6,972 nucleotides of DNA from positions 1-6,972 of the forward strand of contig JAKSBB010001301.1 in the NCBI GenBank assembly GCA_022361315.1, in the 5' to 3' direction. Made by a program: the position numbers and the translations under genes. Numbering within the stretch: position 1 is the first letter of the stretch; every line of letters begins with the position of its first letter. Positions 1 through 6,972 of this stretch are shown here, in pieces. Under the pieces are notes generated by a model. The model was given only the letters and a program-made list of their open reading frames with translations, ran no database searches and was not told the DNA's origin. Origin of the DNA: Desulfobacterales bacterium (GTDB taxonomy: Bacteria > Desulfobacterota > Desulfobacteria > Desulfobacterales > Desulfobacteraceae).

Positions 1-2213
1 AAATGGATGTCAGGATATTGTTGAAGCTCTTGGCGATCTGGTGGAGGTCTTTGAGGGTCATCTCGCATTCTTCCAGCTGACCGTCGGCAAAAATATCGTT
101 GATCAGTTCCTTGACCCGGCCCTGGATCCGGGCCGGTGTCGGGCGTTCAAGGGCACGGACCGCCGCCTCTACCACGTCCGCCAGCATGACAATGCCGGCT
201 TCCCGGGTCTGGGGTTTGGGGCCCGGATACCTGAAGTCCTCTTCGTTGACATTTTCGTTACCGGAGTTCAGGCTCTTGTTGTAGAAATACTTGATCAGGG
301 ATGTGCCGTGGTGCTGGATAATCCCTTCAATGATTTCATTGCCCAGCTTGTACTTTTTGGCCATCTCCACCCCTTTTTTAACATGCTGGATCAGAACCAG
401 TGCAGACATGGAGGGAGAGAGTTTATCATGCCGGTTTTTGCCGTCCGCCTGGTTCTCGATGAAGTACATGGTCTTATCCAGCTTGCCGATGTCATGGTAA
501 TAGCCCATGACTTTGGCTTTAAGACTGTCGGCGGCGATGGCAGAGGCAGCTGCTTCGGAGAGGGTGGCAACGATGACGCTGTGGTTGTAAGTCCCCGGGG
601 CCTCGATCATCAGTTTTTTGATCAGGGGCTGATCCAGGTTTGAGAATTCCAGAAGCTTGGCCGCAGTGGTGTAATTAAATAATACCTCAATCAGCGGGGT
701 GAACCCCACGGTCAGGGTGGCGGCAAACAGGCCGCCGCAGAAGGCCAGGGTCACCTGTTTGGCCAGGAGCATCAGTTCCAGCTGGGTTTGGGTATAGAAC
801 CCCAGCCCCACGGCCAATAATGCATTAAACAAGGCCAGCTTGAAGCCCGCCACAATAAAATGGCGGCGTTCGTCCCTTTCTTTGATCCAATAGGCTGCGG
901 TGATACCGGACAGGAAAAAGAATACAAAGACCTGAAAGCTGTTCCCGAAGGAGAGGCTGGCAAGGATGGCAAGTACCAGGGTGAAAAATACGGCGATATC
1001 AAAGCCCAGGAAAAGGCAGGTGATCATGGCTGCCGCGGGTATGGGCACCGCCATATAGATGCTTCGCGAGGCGATTTCTCTGGGCAGTTCCGGGTTGGCG
1101 GAATGGGCGATGTATACGGCCAGTTCCGTGAAGCCAAGATAAAGGGCCAGACCCAGGCTGAGGAATATCATGTGCCGGTTCATGTCATTTTTCAGACGGG
1201 GATGGTCCTTTAAGAACAGAAAATAGACCACCACCAGCAGGAAGCAGGTGAGCATGGCCACACCGGTCATGGACAGATAAACGTCCTTTTCCACCACCTG
1301 TTCTTTGAGGGCGTTGAGCTTGATCAGCTTCAGCTTGTCCACCCGTTCCCCCTCCCTGACGATCATTTCTCCGGCCTTGATCTGGTAGAGGATGGGTTTG
1401 ATGTTGGCCTGGGCATCCTGAATCCGCTTTTCCGTGGCGTTTTTGTTCAGGGTGATGTTGGGCTGGAGCAGGCGCTGGCTGATGTCCACAATGAGGTTGG
1501 AGAGGCTGTAGTTGACCTTGTTGAGCAATGGCTGACCGATGATGCGGACCATGGCCTTGGCCTGATCCGGTCCGTAAAATACCTTGAGGTTGGTAACGGT
1601 GCGTTCCTGGCCGGACTGGATGGTTCTCAGGGTGATCCCTTTACCCTCTTCCACCAGAAGGATTTCTTTGTTGGCCACCACCCCGTTGGTCAGAATCTTG
1701 TCAACAATGGTGGTGATGTCCGTGCTGATCTCTTCGGAAAATTTATACTTGTGCAGAATCTGGTAGGCCCCTTTGGATATTTCCAGTCCCAGACGCTTTT
1801 CAAATTCGGGTTTGGTGGGAAGCACCATCTCAAAGGTGGGGTCGGGCAGGGGCGGTGCATTGTCGGTTTCCGGCGGATCGGGTTGCTCGAAGAGTTTTCT
1901 GCCCAGTGTCATGGCGGCGTTAACCCTGGCCAGGGTATCCGCCACCAGTTTTCCATCAAAGTCGTATACGGTCCGGATGCTGTCTTTGACCTGGTTTTTT
2001 TTAACCAGGTTGACTTCCTTGTCCTCGATGAGGAAGTCCCGGGGGGCCTTGATGTCCCGTTGGGCCACATCTCCGATACGGTATGCGTAAGATACCGAGT
2101 TCTGGTCAAAGGTCTGGGACAGGGTGAACAGCACCAGGATGACCACAAGCATTACCCCCAGCAGGTAAGGGGTGGACATCAGAAATTGTCCGGGTTTGTT
2201 ACGCCAGTCCTCG

Positions 2214-2230
<17 letters not shown>
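1..2230 (-). CDS. pgpH: PgpH/YqfF-type 7TM-HD domain phosphohydrolase (3' end outside window)
   Basis: Membrane-anchored HD-domain phosphodiesterase; characterised Firmicutes relatives hydrolyse cyclic-di-AMP, so the substrate here is inferred. About 743 codons are visible and the stop lies beyond the left edge. Order of parts: short cytoplasmic N-terminus; one membrane helix at about residues 21-40; a large extracytoplasmic region (7TMR-HDED type) to about 315; a hydrophobic multi-helix block at about 317-515; then a cytoplasmic HD domain. In the HD domain I see YYHDIGK with the His-Asp pair at 579-580, QHHGTS with histidines 640-641, and MLADVVEAA with Asp685, so all expected metal ligands are present. 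I chose the ATG at 2230, inside the end of phoH (17-base overlap), which fits translational coupling. No strong ribosome site precedes it, and Met18 (about 2179) is an alternative start. ybeY usually follows and should lie just outside the window. Confidence 0.93.
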
Positions 2231-3155
<925 letters not shown>

Positions 3156-3199
3156 GGGCTATAGGGTGCATTTTATTTACCTAAAAATCAATAAAAATC

Positions 3200-3229
3200 T
3201 TGACGAAAATCACGGCGAATTGGTATCTC
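3200..3229 (+). promoter_or_regulatory. Possible sigma-70-type promoter for cvpA-mazG
   Basis: TTGACG at 3200-3205 is a good -35 box. With an 18-base spacer it is followed by TATCTC at 3224-3229, a poor -10 box. It lies in the divergent region between phoH and cvpA, 37 bases before the cvpA start. I could not find an equally good promoter in the phoH direction. The call is weak. Confidence 0.3.
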
Positions 3230-3266
3230 TTTATCCTTTGGAATTGCTATGTAAATAAGGAATGTT

Positions 3267-3788
3267 ATGAACCTTTTTGATATCGGTGTTCTTGTTATTG
3301 TAGGGTTTTGTCTTATCCGTGGCGGGTTCAAGGGGCTGATCCGTGAAATATCCGGAATTATCGGTATTGTTGCCGCTTTTTACGGGGCCAACACCTATTT
3401 CACCATGCTGGTGCCTTTTGCGGCCCGATGGATAGAATCTCCGGGCGTGCAGAAGCTGATTTGCTTTTTTTTGCTGTTCTGCCTTATTCTGATCCTTGTG
3501 GGCCTGGTGGCCCGCCTGCTTATAAAATTGTTGCGCCTGGTGTTTCTGGGGTGGGTGGACCGGACCTTCGGCGTGGTATTTGGGGCGGCCAAAGGCATTT
3601 TGATCGTTACCATCCTGTTTATGATTATTACGGTTTTTGTACCCGCCGGTCATGGATTCCTGAAGGATTCCAGAACAGCCCCTTATCTGGCACAGGCTGC
3701 CGATGCCATGACACTTTTTGTCTCCCGGAACATAAAATCTGATTTCAACAGCCATATTGAAGGATTGAAAAAATCGTGGGAAATATAG
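3267..3788 (+). CDS. cvpA: CvpA family membrane protein
   Basis: Small integral inner-membrane protein of the CvpA family; E. coli CvpA is linked to colicin V production and envelope stress, but the molecular function is unclear. The 173 residues are typical for the family. Four hydrophobic helices are visible at about 4-22, 25-47, 61-85 and 103-126. The early segment LFDIGVLVIVGFCLIRGG is followed by FKGLIREISG, and the VDRTFGVVFGAAKG stretch (97-110) before the last helix is the family signature. A polar, probably cytoplasmic tail runs from about 127 to the end. The ATG at 3267 has an AAGGA ribosome site at 3257-3261, five bases upstream. The last 13 bases overlap the start of mazG, indicating co-transcription and probable translational coupling. 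Confidence 0.9.
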   Translation: MNLFDIGVLVIVGFCLIRGGFKGLIREISGIIGIVAAFYGANTYFTMLVPFAARWIESPGVQKLICFFLLFCLILILVGLVARLLIKLLRLVFLGWVDRTFGVVFGAAKGILIVTILFMIITVFVPAGHGFLKDSRTAPYLAQAADAMTLFVSRNIKSDFNSHIEGLKKSWEI

Positions 3789-4564
3789 ACCCTCTGCTGG
3801 AGATCATTCGCCGTCTCAGAGGAGATAACGGGTGTGAATGGGATCGTAAACAGACCCCGCTCACCATGTGGAAATGCCTGGCCGAAGAAATGTACGAGCT
3901 GGAAGAAGCCATTGTAAACGACGATACCGAGAACATTGTAGAAGAACTGGGGGATGTATTGTTTCAGATTCTCTTTATTCTTGAAATCTACAATGAGACC
4001 CGGCGGTTTGAACTCTCCGACGTGGTGGACAGGGTGGCGGAAAAAATGATCCGGCGCCATCCCCATGTCTACGATACGGCCGAGATTGACTCTGAAGATG
4101 CACTGAACCGTCAGTGGGAAGAGATCAAGGCCAAAGAAAAGGCAGATTCGGGTAAGGATGGTGATGTCTCCGTTCTGGACAATGTTCCCAAGGGTATGCC
4201 GGGGCTTCTCAGGGCCCTTAAGGTGTCCAAAGCCGCGGTAAAGGCCGGGTTTGAATGGGAGAACCTGGACCAGGTGATGGACACGGCTAAATCAGAAATC
4301 TCCGAGTTTGAAGCGGCACGTGCCAGCGGGGACGAAGACGGGGCTATGCTTGAGTTTGGCGATATCCTGTTTTCAATGGTGAATGTGGCCCGGTTTGCCG
4401 GGTTCCACCCGGAAACCGCACTCTACAGGTCCACAGCCAAGTTTGAAGGAAGGTTCAGAAAAATGGAAGCCGCTCTGAGGGAGGAGCGGCTTGATTTAAA
4501 AAAAATGGCACCCGAGGAAAAGGAAGCGTACTGGCAACAGGCCAAAACAGCCTACGACAAATAG
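3776..4564 (+). CDS. mazG: MazG nucleoside triphosphate pyrophosphohydrolase
   Basis: Cytoplasmic housecleaning enzyme that hydrolyses nucleoside triphosphates to monophosphates and pyrophosphate. The 262 residues match the two-domain E. coli-type MazG. The N-terminal repeat has WDRKQT at 22-27, EE37-38 with Glu41, and the EELGD segment with Glu57 and Asp60. The C-terminal repeat has Glu174 and Glu177, then EFGD with Glu193 and Asp196. These are the EExxE...ExxD magnesium ligands, so both domains look intact. The start is a GTG inside the end of cvpA; GAAGGA at 3759-3764 is a plausible ribosome site, though 11 bases away is rather long. The family's usual CPWD is GCEWD here, so the cysteine is kept one place earlier. 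Its 3' end overlaps the 3' end of the convergent gene by 13 bases, with no hairpin terminator between them. Confidence 0.95.
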   Translation: MGNIDPLLEIIRRLRGDNGCEWDRKQTPLTMWKCLAEEMYELEEAIVNDDTENIVEELGDVLFQILFILEIYNETRRFELSDVVDRVAEKMIRRHPHVYDTAEIDSEDALNRQWEEIKAKEKADSGKDGDVSVLDNVPKGMPGLLRALKVSKAAVKAGFEWENLDQVMDTAKSEISEFEAARASGDEDGAMLEFGDILFSMVNVARFAGFHPETALYRSTAKFEGRFRKMEAALREERLDLKKMAPEEKEAYWQQAKTAYDK

Positions 4565-5010
4565 TCTCCCCGTTGAAATTTCTCATATTCGGTCCGGGCA
4601 GCGACCACCGTCTGGGTGGCAATATCCTTTAATCCGCTGTCCGCTTCTCCAAGAAACCGGGTGTCTTCAAGCAGGGATCCGGCATTTGCATTGATCTCTT
4701 CGAGCATCGGTGCAATGTTTTTCAATGAGACGTTCGGGTTTTCAAGCTGGTTGATATAGCTGTCCAGCAAACCGAGCAACTCATCGGTCTTTCCTGTCAC
4801 AATGGAAGAAGGATCTTCCAGGTCAAAACCGGGTGCTGTGATTTCTCCCAGTCCCGACATTTGTATTTCCCCTTCAGCCGACTCAGTTTGATCCAGGGCG
4901 TTGTTCAGCAGGTCATCAAAGCCGCCTGTTCCCTCACCGGCTTTTGGTTTTGTCTGTGCCTGCCCCCCCATGATCTGGGTGAGTTCGTTGATGTTGTTAA
5001 TGTCTACCAT
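4552..5010 (-). CDS. Uncharacterised acidic protein downstream of flgM
   Basis: I do not recognise this 152-residue protein. It has no signal peptide or membrane segment and is acidic and rich in Asn, Leu and Glu. A Gly/Thr/Lys-rich linker (about 15-30) is followed by FDDLLNNALDQT (31-42), reminiscent of short helices in secreted flagellar rod proteins such as FliE. A low-complexity stretch follows (43-72), then a helical C-terminal half (about 75-145) and a distinctive EYEKFQRGDY end. I chose the ATG at 5010 because AAGGAGG lies five bases before it. An in-frame ATG at 5055 would add 15 residues but lies inside a palindrome with no ribosome site. Position after flgM and a possible sigma-28 promoter suggest a flagellar role (structural, chaperone or exported); this is inference only. 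It does not look like FlgN. Confidence 0.8.
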   Translation of the reverse strand: MVDINNINELTQIMGGQAQTKPKAGEGTGGFDDLLNNALDQTESAEGEIQMSGLGEITAPGFDLEDPSSIVTGKTDELLGLLDSYINQLENPNVSLKNIAPMLEEINANAGSLLEDTRFLGEADSGLKDIATQTVVAARTEYEKFQRGDYLS

Positions 5011-5015
5011 AGTGG

Positions 5016-5022
5016 CCTCCTT
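5016..5022 (-). promoter_or_regulatory. Strong Shine-Dalgarno site fixing the start of the 152-residue gene
   Basis: On the minus strand this reads AAGGAGG, five bases before the ATG at 5010. It is the strongest ribosome site in the window and decides between the ATG at 5010 and the upstream in-frame ATG at 5055. Confidence 0.8.
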
Positions 5023-5041
5023 TTTAATCTTGGTTAGATTA

Positions 5042-5072
5042 AAAGCAAAAGCCATGCCATGGCTTTTGCTTT
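5042..5072. repeat. Perfect 15-bp inverted repeat with a one-base centre
   Basis: Positions 5042-5056 are exactly complementary to 5058-5072 around the central C at 5057. Arms are AT-rich outside (AAAGCAAAAG) and GC-rich at the core (GCCATG). It lies 32 bases before the start codon of the 152-residue gene, in the 172-base gap after flgM. On the minus strand the right arm ends in TTTTGCTTTT, so it may act as a factor-independent terminator for the flgM transcript. Alternatively, since it abuts a possible sigma-28 -10 box, it may be an operator for a dimeric regulator. The structure is certain; the role is not. Confidence 0.85.
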
Positions 5073-5097
5073 GCGGAGATGTTTGGAATGGGCTTTA
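5070..5097 (-). promoter_or_regulatory. Possible sigma-28 (FliA) promoter for the 152-residue gene
   Basis: On the minus strand TAAAGCCC is followed by TCCGCAAA, giving TAAA-N16-TCCG. The known FliA consensus is TAAAGTTT-N11-GCCGATAA, so the -35 is a partial match and the -10 matches 5 of 8 bases. Spacing is identical to the better site at 5965-5992. Predicted transcription would begin within the palindrome at 5042-5072, about 55 bases before the start codon. Confidence 0.42.
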
Positions 5098-5161
5098 AAA
5101 TCAGAGTGTTTTAAGGCGTCTGGGATTTTTTAACCGGATGGTGTCGGGAAGAAAAGGGGGG

Positions 5162-5194
5162 GAGCTGGGAAAAAACTGCAGCTTATCCCAGCTC
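5162..5194 (-). terminator. Hairpin straddling the flgM stop codon, possible terminator
   Basis: A 9-bp stem (GAGCTGGGA pairing with TCCCAGCTC) closes a 15-base loop and overlaps the last three codons of flgM. On the minus strand the stem is followed by a run of seven C and then TTTTC, not a clean U-tract, so termination is doubtful. It could equally protect the 3' end of the transcript. Confidence 0.35.
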
Positions 5195-5500
5195 ATCCAT
5201 GATGGAACCGATCATTTTTTCCGCCACCTGCTCGGCATTCACCGTGTACTGGTTGGCCTGGACCTGATCCTTGAGATCCTGAACCATCTGGGCGCGCCCT
5301 GCGGGTTCTGTTTCTGAGGCAGCTGATATTTTCTGGAGGTCCCGGGTGGTGGAAGACAGGTTGATGCTGTCCCGTGCAACCGTATCCTCTGCGGATTTTT
5401 CCTGGCCGCCGGATTTACCTGCAGCCCCGGACTTTGCCGTGCTGGCTGTATTGGTATAGCTCTGATTGATGTAGTTTTGTGAGGCGTTTGATATTTTCAT
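5183..5500 (-). CDS. flgM: FlgM, anti-sigma-28 factor
   Basis: FlgM binds and inhibits the flagellar sigma factor FliA until the hook-basal body is finished, when FlgM is exported and late genes are switched on. The 105 residues match the usual size. The first 40 or so are Ser/Gly/Ala/Lys-rich and probably disordered, as in known FlgM. The family's Asp-x-[IV]-x-[LI]-Ser pattern is present as RDSINLSS (43-50). The C-terminal sigma-binding part contains DLKDQVQANQYTVN (75-88) and a final helix EQVAEKMIGSIMDEL (90-104). I chose the ATG at 5500 for its AAGGAG site eight bases upstream; an in-frame ATG at 5539 would add 13 residues overlapping the previous gene. It is 13 bases behind the DVU0524-like gene and almost certainly in the same transcript. 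The expected flgN-flgK-flgL genes do not follow. Confidence 0.92.
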   Translation of the reverse strand: MKISNASQNYINQSYTNTASTAKSGAAGKSGGQEKSAEDTVARDSINLSSTTRDLQKISAASETEPAGRAQMVQDLKDQVQANQYTVNAEQVAEKMIGSIMDELG

Positions 5501-5508
5501 GGCGCTAT

Positions 5509-5514
5509 CTCCTT
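5509..5514 (-). promoter_or_regulatory. Shine-Dalgarno site of flgM, overlapping the upstream stop codon
   Basis: The minus strand reads TGAAGGAG: the A of the TGA stop of the upstream gene is the first base of the AAGGAG ribosome site, eight bases before the flgM ATG at 5500. This suggests translational coupling and fixes the flgM start. Confidence 0.75.
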
Positions 5515-5942
5515 CACGATTCCATATTGGTGTCGGCAACCTGGCGGGCCAATTCGGTCATCCGTTTTACAACAAACCTGGAGTCCTCCACAGACAGGGT
5601 GCGGGCCACTTTATTGTTATCCGCATCAACCGTGGTGTAGGTGAACTGGTTTTTGCCCTTGGCGGTGAAATCTATTTTTTTGCCAAGTTCCTTTTCAATC
5701 TGATCTGTGATCTGGGAGTCATCTTTTTCCCGGGGGCCTTCGGTGATGATCCGATCCACAATGTTGTTGGCAACCTTGTCAATGATGGCCTGGCGCTTGC
5801 CTTCCGAGGAGATGTTTACACTGTCCGCAGAAACCTTGTTGTCTGCGCCGAACTTATTGCTCCGGCTCAGCAATTTGCCCTGACTCAACTGTCTTGAGTA
5901 GACTTTCAGGACATTTTGTATTTGGTATGATGGTATCTGCAT
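5514..5942 (-). CDS. DVU0524-like FlgM-associated protein
   Basis: A 142-residue soluble protein of unknown biochemical role. I recognise it, from memory and not from a search, as the type encoded directly before flgM in Desulfovibrio vulgaris (DVU0524). The start IPSYQIQNVLKVYSRQLSQ (3-21) is the recognisable part. A FlgM-like DSVNISSEGKR stretch lies at 40-50, followed by a predicted helix (51-67), a charged linker, a possible beta-rich part around 98-118 (FTAKGKNQFTYTTVD region) and a closing helix at 119-137. There is no signal peptide or membrane segment. The ATG at 5942 has AAGGAG at 5952-5957, nine bases away. A strong sigma-28 promoter candidate lies immediately upstream and flgM follows 13 bases downstream, so it probably helps control FliA or FlgM or is co-exported; this is inference. 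Confidence 0.85.
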   Translation of the reverse strand: MQIPSYQIQNVLKVYSRQLSQGKLLSRSNKFGADNKVSADSVNISSEGKRQAIIDKVANNIVDRIITEGPREKDDSQITDQIEKELGKKIDFTAKGKNQFTYTTVDADNNKVARTLSVEDSRFVVKRMTELARQVADTNMES

Positions 5943-5964
5943 CTTAATTTTCTCCTTAAACCCA

Positions 5965-5992
5965 ATATCGGATAGGGGAAATTAAAACTTTA
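5965..5992 (-). promoter_or_regulatory. Sigma-28 (FliA) promoter for the flgM operon
   Basis: On the minus strand the -35 is TAAAGTTT (5992-5985), identical to the known FliA consensus. The -10 is TCCGATAT (5972-5965), matching GCCGATAA at six of eight bases. The spacer between the two 8-mers is 12 bases against the usual 11. It sits in the 61-base gap after the aldolase gene, with the predicted start close to the ribosome site, giving a short leader of about 15 bases. Confidence 0.72.
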
Positions 5993-6003
5993 GAATTTTT
6001 TTT

Positions 6004-6972
6004 TTAATCATCCCAATCGCCATCAGGTCCTTTATCCACAACGATCTTGGAGGCTTTCTCGACGATTTTTTCACGGGACCACTCATTTTTTTCTTCAATT
6101 TTTTCCGCTTTGAAACCCGGAAAATGGGATTTGGTCTCAAGAATTTTTTCAATGACCCGGTCTGCAGTGTCCTGGGCATTGAAGACATCAGTGAGCAGGG
6201 TGTAGACAAATTCTTCCACCGCTTTGACCATTCTTTCCTTTACGTCGGCGGACTGGGCCAAGAGATGGCTTTCAAAGGGGAGATTCAGTTTTTTAAAATT
6301 CCCTCCGTCTAAACCTTGTTCTGCGGCAAAGGCCAGCATTTTTTCCCAGTTCTCCTCGGTGATGCCCTTGCCGGCCTCTTTGCTGAAGTTGCCGGCATCA
6401 TCCATGATGGCGTTGCCGAAATCGTTTACCTTAACCCCCCAGGAAATCATCTGCAGGGCGGTGGCCACGTTGGCCTTTGTGGTCTGGGTTTTTTGTGCAA
6501 TGTCACGGAGGCGGTCGGAGTTGTTTCCGGAAGTGCCGTGCTGGGCACCGGAGATGCCGTAGGGCTTAAGTGCTTCGTGAATCTGGGCGGTGAGTTCCAC
6601 GTTGATGCCGGTGTCGTTGGTTTCAATACCGTGGGTGGTGCCGTTGTTCAGGGCGATCCAGTCCGGAAATATGCCGTGGGCGTTGAGGCCCTGGATCAGA
6701 AACAATGCTTCCTCATCTGTTGACAGGCCGTATTTTCCCTTAATCTCTCCCACCTCTGTTTCCAGGCCGGCCCATTCGGGGACATAGGGGTAAAGTTCGA
6801 TGTTGGCCAAGAGGTTCTGGTCATCCGGCATATGGGAGGCATCGATGGCAATGGAGGTAACACCGCTGTCAAAGAGGGATTGAATTTCGGTTTTGGCCGG
6901 TTCAATATCCTCGGGTTTTTTTATAACAAAATGGTCGGCATGGATGGCCACCGGAATGGTGATGCCCATTTC
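6004..6972 (-). CDS. fba: Class II fructose-bisphosphate aldolase (5' end outside window)
   Basis: Glycolytic/gluconeogenic zinc enzyme that interconverts fructose 1,6-bisphosphate with dihydroxyacetone phosphate and glyceraldehyde 3-phosphate. Only the C-terminal 322 residues are in the window; the frame is open through the right edge and the ATG at 6969 is probably internal. Counting from that Met, metal and substrate sites of the class II fold are visible: IHADHF at 9-14, DASHMPDDQN at 43-52, EVGEIKG at 72-78, NNGTTHG at 108-114 and QHGTSGN at 143-149. The HADH, THG and HGTSG groups correspond to the usual zinc-binding histidines and phosphate loop. A charged Lys/Glu-rich tail (about 280-321) ends in DGDWDD. 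Fructose versus tagatose bisphosphate specificity cannot be settled from this fragment. No hairpin terminator follows before the flagellar promoter. Confidence 0.88.
   Translation of the reverse strand, partial: EMGITIPVAIHADHFVIKKPEDIEPAKTEIQSLFDSGVTSIAIDASHMPDDQNLLANIELYPYVPEWAGLETEVGEIKGKYGLSTDEEALFLIQGLNAHGIFPDWIALNNGTTHGIETNDTGINVELTAQIHEALKPYGISGAQHGTSGNNSDRLRDIAQKTQTTKANVATALQMISWGVKVNDFGNAIMDDAGNFSKEAGKGITEENWEKMLAFAAEQGLDGGNFKKLNLPFESHLLAQSADVKERMVKAVEEFVYTLLTDVFNAQDTADRVIEKILETKSHFPGFKAEKIEEKNEWSREKIVEKASKIVVDKGPDGDWDD

Noticed and set aside
3231..3755. Minus-strand 174-residue open frame opposite cvpA, rich in His, Lys, Gln and Asn.
   Set aside because: It is the antisense image of CvpA membrane helices; the plus strand has a ribosome site, hydrophobic helices and family features.
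5011..5055. Start of the 152-residue gene at the upstream ATG (5055), giving MAFAFNLTKIKKEAT as N-terminus.
   Set aside because: That ATG lies inside the palindrome and has no ribosome site, while the ATG at 5010 has AAGGAGG five bases upstream.
5499..5897. Plus-strand 132-residue open frame opposite the DVU0524-like gene.
   Set aside because: The minus frame has a ribosome site, an upstream promoter and a recognisable product; the plus frame has none of these.
5993..6006. Run of T bases after the aldolase stop as a rho-independent terminator.
   Set aside because: The run reads as A bases on the minus strand, the direction of the aldolase transcript, and no GC-rich stem precedes it.

Overview
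The window looks like chromosomal DNA of a motile, Gram-negative sulfate-reducer-type bacterium, most likely Desulfobacterota (Desulfobacteraceae-like). This is inferred from the flgM gene sitting behind a small gene of the DVU0524 type (named for Desulfovibrio vulgaris), from the class II aldolase, from moderate GC and from the general style of the proteins. No mobile element, CRISPR array, tRNA or rRNA gene was seen. Coding density is very high: the only non-coding gaps are about 111, 172 and 61 bases.

Left block (1-3155, minus strand): phoH (PhoH-like ATPase) is followed, with a 17-base overlap, by a pgpH-type 7TM-HD phosphohydrolase that runs off the left edge. This is the conserved phoH-pgpH-(ybeY) neighbourhood, linked to RNA/ribosome maintenance and, in Firmicutes, to cyclic-di-AMP breakdown.

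Middle block (3267-4564, plus strand): a CvpA-family membrane protein overlaps the start of mazG (nucleoside triphosphate pyrophosphohydrolase) by 13 bases. It diverges from phoH across a 111-base intergenic region. The 3' end of mazG overlaps, tail to tail, the 3' end of a minus-strand gene of unknown function.

Right block (4552-6972, minus strand): reading leftwards, there is the C-terminal part of a class II fructose-bisphosphate aldolase, then a small flagellar regulatory module. The module is a DVU0524-like gene, flgM (anti-sigma-28) and, after a 172-base gap, an unrecognised acidic 152-residue protein. The most interesting signals are regulatory. A near-consensus sigma-28 (FliA) promoter stands directly before the DVU0524-like/flgM pair, and a weaker one with identical element spacing stands before the 152-residue gene. 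Together they suggest the classic loop in which FliA drives its own inhibitor and a further late flagellar gene. A perfect 15-bp-arm palindrome overlaps the predicted start region of the second promoter.

I found no convincing wholly new system. The best candidates for new biology are the 152-residue protein, the DVU0524-like FlgM partner and the palindrome.
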